Under the pieces are notes generated by a model that was given only the letters and a program-made list of their open reading frames with translations, made no database searches and was not told the DNA's origin. Made by a program: the position numbers and the translations under genes. A stretch of DNA of 6,070 nt. Source: Nitrospira sp. (GTDB lineage Bacteria > Nitrospirota > Nitrospiria > Nitrospirales > Nitrospiraceae). Position 1 is the first letter of the stretch, and each line of letters opens with the position of its first letter. The stretch is from positions 24,334 to 30,403 of the forward strand of contig JABMDH010000095.1 in assembly GCA_015904075.1 (NCBI GenBank), written 5' to 3'. Positions 4,458 through 6,070 of this stretch are shown here, one piece after another.

Positions 4458-4799
4458 CCCGCATTATTCATGAGCGGGACTATTGCAATTGCCAATCTGC
4501 TCCGCATCGCGTGGATCTCGTTCTTCGGCTGTGTTTCACGAGCAACGACATGCCCTGCGATGTTGTGCCGTCCTGCGTTTGTGTAGTGGCGTGGTGCTGT
4601 GCGCAGGGGTGCATTCACCAGGTCCACCATCAGTCCATCGGCTGGTATGGTTCTATCGTGTGTGGGGCGCCGGTTTCTTATTCCTTTGTGGGGTGACGTG
4701 CCCCTCACACGGGGTATGGTTGTGAATGTGGAGCTCCGGTATTCTTTTAAAACCAAACAAGAATGCCGAATTGATTCGAAAAATATGTTAAGGAGCCCT
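4458..4799 (+). other. Noncoding spacer between X copy 2 and PilZ copy 2
   Basis: About 340 bp, the shorter counterpart of 3482-3878, with no supported gene. It starts with a CCCGC/GCGGG hairpin right after the X stop (4458-4478), contains heptamers TTTCACG-AGCAACG (4534-4547), one fewer than unit 1, and the GGGG/CCCC/GGGG block. Open frames on both strands here lack ribosome binding sites and conservation of frame with unit 1. Confidence 0.6.
4690..4714 (+). promoter_or_regulatory. Alternating G4/C4/G4 block, possible two-state hairpin, unit 2
   Basis: GGGG (4690-4693), CCCC (4701-4704) and GGGG (4711-4714) repeat the unit 1 arrangement with the same overall length, although the bases between differ. 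It lies 86-110 bp upstream of the PilZ copy 2 start. Confidence 0.3.
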
Positions 4800-5204
4800 A
4801 TGATGAAACCCACTATGACTAGTCGAAAGACCTACGAGCCTATCGATAACCGTTACGCTGAACGCGTGGCTGTGACGTGTCGAGTGCGCTATACCAGTGA
4901 AATCTCGACACAGCCTCACCAAGGAGAAGGACTGACCAGGAATTTTTCCGTGTCCGGGTGCCAAATCATCAGTGACCATCCTGTGACGCGTGGAACATTG
5001 TTAACGCTCACGATTGCACTTCCCGATGAGTTGCCACCGCTCATTTTGAGTTCTGCACATGTTGTCTGGGTATCTGGCTGTCAGTCGTCCATCCGATTTA
5101 TGCATCTGAGCCAGGAACACCGGAAGCGGATTCAAGCGTTTATTTGGAAGAGTATCTCTCGCGATTCCCTCAGTGATAAACGGACTCGATTTCGACTTGT
5201 CTAG
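4800..5204 (+). CDS. PilZ-domain protein copy 2, full length
   Basis: A 134-residue single-domain PilZ protein, expected to be a cytosolic c-di-GMP receptor that passes the signal to a partner protein. Seen: RxxxR (RYAER, residues 18-22), NxSxxG (NFSVSG, 48-53), the strand pair around LLTLTIALPDELPPLILSSA, and AHVVWVSG (86-93). Unlike copy 1 it keeps the usual ending, a strand SIRFMHLS and a helix EEH-like QEHRKRIQAFIWKSI, then a basic tail. AAGGAG (4790-4795) lies 4 bases before the first ATG and 7 before the second ATG at 4803, so the second may be the true start. The longer open frame upstream is spacer. There is no attached output domain, and no motility, cellulose or diguanylate cyclase gene in view, so its target is unknown. 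Confidence 0.92.
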   Translation: MMKPTMTSRKTYEPIDNRYAERVAVTCRVRYTSEISTQPHQGEGLTRNFSVSGCQIISDHPVTRGTLLTLTIALPDELPPLILSSAHVVWVSGCQSSIRFMHLSQEHRKRIQAFIWKSISRDSLSDKRTRFRLV

Positions 5205-5483
5205 TCGTTCAGGCAGGGCTTCCTCGACGGAGCCGCCCGTCTCCAGAATATTTTTCCCACCGTGGGTGACGCAGTCGCGTCCGGTCCAACGTTGATCGTC
5301 CGCCAGGCGTCCGTTTAACTGACCATTCTGATTGGGCGCGGTGTCGTCCAGACACGGATGCGCCGTTTTCCTGACATGCGCCGTAATTTCTGTTTCTGAA
5401 TCAGGGATGGTCCCCCGTACTGCCTCACTGTCTTCCGGCACTGCTGTCCTCTGCATCGGCGCTGTTGGTTCCGTCACCCACAA
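5001..5483 (-). CDS. Doubtful open reading frame, convergent with PilZ copy 2
   Basis: A 160-codon frame starting at TTG 5483 (a GTG lies two codons later, the first ATG at 5456). Its first 90 or so codons, lying outside PilZ copy 2, have a fairly protein-like composition with segments such as NGRLADDQRWTGRDCV and NILETGGSVEEALPERLD. The last third is antisense to PilZ copy 2 and looks like shadow sequence. No ribosome binding site precedes any start. It may be the remains of a gene whose 3' end was lost at the repeat boundary, or chance. No function can be given. Confidence 0.2.
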   Translation of the reverse strand: MWVTEPTAPMQRTAVPEDSEAVRGTIPDSETEITAHVRKTAHPCLDDTAPNQNGQLNGRLADDQRWTGRDCVTHGGKNILETGGSVEEALPERLDKSKSSPFITEGIARDTLPNKRLNPLPVFLAQMHKSDGRLTARYPDNMCRTQNERWQLIGKCNRER

Positions 5484-5560
5484 CTTCAGATGCTATTCCT
5501 GCCATAGATCGAGTACAGTAAGCAGCGTATTGATAGTTGTCTGATGAGTTGGGAGGGATC
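5205..5560. other. 356-bp stretch without a convincing gene
   Basis: Apart from the doubtful minus-strand frame, nothing clear is seen. An imperfect GC-rich hairpin (about 5216-5239) followed some 10 bases later by a T-run (5252-5256) could end transcription of PilZ copy 2, but the stem is bulged and the distance too long for a good intrinsic terminator. Confidence 0.4.
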
Positions 5561-5845
5561 ATGGCAGTATTTCGACGTCCGGAATTGGAAAAGGATAATC
5601 CCATCGCTCCGCAGATGTATGTGGGGCCGCGGAGGAGACAGGCACTGACGAGGGCGGCCTCACTGCTGCGGGTTGTTCCACAGGAGAGTGTGGCTGTGGT
5701 CATGCAACGACTGACTGTGGCGGCAGAGCAATTTGTGGCGGCGGTGCCGCCGGCCAAGCAGTCGACTCAGGAACGAAAGGCGTTACTGAAGGCGATCGCA
5801 CTGGCGCACAAGAGCTTCGCCGACGCGTCACGTGATGAATTGTGA
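5561..5845 (+). CDS. Uncharacterised protein, 94 residues
   Basis: I do not recognise this protein. The ATG at 5561 is chosen over an upstream in-frame start (5537) because GGGAGG lies 4 to 5 bases before it. The product starts MAVFRRPELEKDNPIAPQMY, then has a basic stretch (GPRRRQALTRAASLLR), a long alanine- and valine-rich helical region (ESVAVVMQRLTVAAEQFVAAV), a PPAKQSTQE hinge, and a final helix rich in Ala and Lys. It lacks signal peptide, membrane segment and cysteines. It may form a small helical bundle. It precedes the aldo/keto reductase gene on the same strand with a 112-bp gap, so an operon is possible but not shown. Confidence 0.7.
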   Translation: MAVFRRPELEKDNPIAPQMYVGPRRRQALTRAASLLRVVPQESVAVVMQRLTVAAEQFVAAVPPAKQSTQERKALLKAIALAHKSFADASRDEL

Positions 5846-5957
5846 GGTATTGAGAAACTCTCTACTCAAGATTGACACGTTGAAACTCAACAGGGTTCAA
5901 TTGTCCGCCCGCAGCTGTAAGGTGTTGTCTCACAGCATGCGCGCACGATAAGGCATC
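5846..5957 (+). promoter_or_regulatory. Intergenic region with TTGA-type inverted repeats and weak promoter candidate
   Basis: TTGAG (5850-5854) / CTCAA (5865-5869) and GTTGA (5879-5883) / TCAAC (5887-5891) are two short inverted repeats built from the same core. A consensus TTGACA (5872-5877) lies between them, with TTCAAT (5896-5901) 18 bp later as a poor -10. Together this looks like an operator-controlled promoter for the aldo/keto reductase gene, but the evidence is modest. Confidence 0.25.
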
Positions 5958-6070
5958 ATGCAGTACATCCATCTTGGCCGTTCGGGCGTGAAGGTCAGCC
6001 GGCTCTGTCTTGGCACGATGAACTTCGGGCCGGAGACAAGCGAGGCTGACAGTTTTGCGATCATGGACCG
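5958..6070 (+). CDS. Aldo/keto reductase (partial, N-terminus only)
   Basis: The first 37 codons, MQYIHLGRSGVKVSRLCLGT followed by MNFGPETSEADSFAIMD, are the characteristic N-terminus of NADPH-dependent aldo/keto reductases: the LGRSGxKVSRLCLGTMNFG strand-turn-strand that opens the TIM barrel and leads to the first helix. Family members reduce aldehydes and ketones in the cytosol. The catalytic Asp/Tyr/Lys/His residues would lie beyond the window, so activity cannot be judged. The ATG at 5958 has only AAGG, 4 bases upstream, as a ribosome binding site. It is the second gene of a plus-strand pair. Confidence 0.9.
   Translation, partial: MQYIHLGRSGVKVSRLCLGTMNFGPETSEADSFAIMD

Larger units (their letters stand above)
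4210..5090 (+). repeat. Tandem repeat unit 2 (X gene - spacer - PilZ)
   Basis: This 881-bp unit directly abuts unit 1. Its left end matches X from position 3234 on, and its right end stops at the PilZ codon where unit 1 also stops (CAGTCGTCC, 5090). The junctions are clean, with at most 2 bp of shared sequence and no insertion-sequence ends or flanking repeats. Confidence 0.9.

Noticed and set aside
3234..5090. Insertion sequence or transposon as cause of the repeat
   Set aside because: No terminal inverted repeats, target-site duplications or transposase-like frame at the unit ends.
5205..5260. Intrinsic terminator after PilZ copy 2
   Set aside because: The stem is bulged and the T-run begins about 10 bases after it, too far for a convincing call.

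Overview
The window looks like chromosomal DNA of a free-living Gram-negative bacterium. A Nitrospira-like (Nitrospirota) source is my guess, from the mix of small uncharacterised proteins, PilZ proteins and a GT2 enzyme ending in WYDGRR; the sequence does not prove it. No rRNA, tRNA, CRISPR array, insertion sequence or complete transposase gene was seen.

Left part (1-1837) is all minus strand. It holds a GT2 glycosyltransferase (1112-1837), a 61-residue unknown protein (756-941) with its own sigma70-like promoter, and the N-terminal two thirds of a 3-hydroxyisobutyrate-dehydrogenase-family oxidoreductase (582 down to the window edge) with a palindrome next to its -10 box.

Middle part (1838-3211) has a 98-residue unknown protein on the plus strand (1976-2272). 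Facing it on the minus strand is what seems to be the orphaned start of a secreted-protein gene (2309 leftward), which suggests an old deletion scar near 2250. Next is a minus-strand protein that is essentially a stand-alone RsbRD N-terminal (sensor-type) domain (2514-3005), with a palindrome over its stop codon and a repeat-rich leader.

The most unusual part is 3212-5204, a diverged tandem duplication. Unit 1 (3234-4209) and unit 2 (4210-5090) each carry an unknown small gene, here called X, a noncoding spacer and a PilZ (c-di-GMP receptor) gene. The junction at 4209/4210 cuts the first PilZ gene before its C-terminal helix and joins it out of frame to the second X. As a result PilZ copy 1 is truncated and X copy 2 has lost its own start. 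Silent changes are nevertheless frequent in both gene pairs (23 silent against 11 replacement codons in PilZ; 16 against 16 in X), which points to continuing selection on protein sequence. Unit 1 also has a second small duplication that created an 11-codon leader ORF just upstream of PilZ copy 1.

Right part (5205-6070) has a 356-bp stretch without a convincing gene, a 94-residue unknown protein (5561-5845), and the first 37 codons of an aldo/keto reductase (5958 to the edge). I see no single pathway linking all the genes. The central theme is signalling: two c-di-GMP receptor-type PilZ proteins beside an RsbR-type sensor domain.
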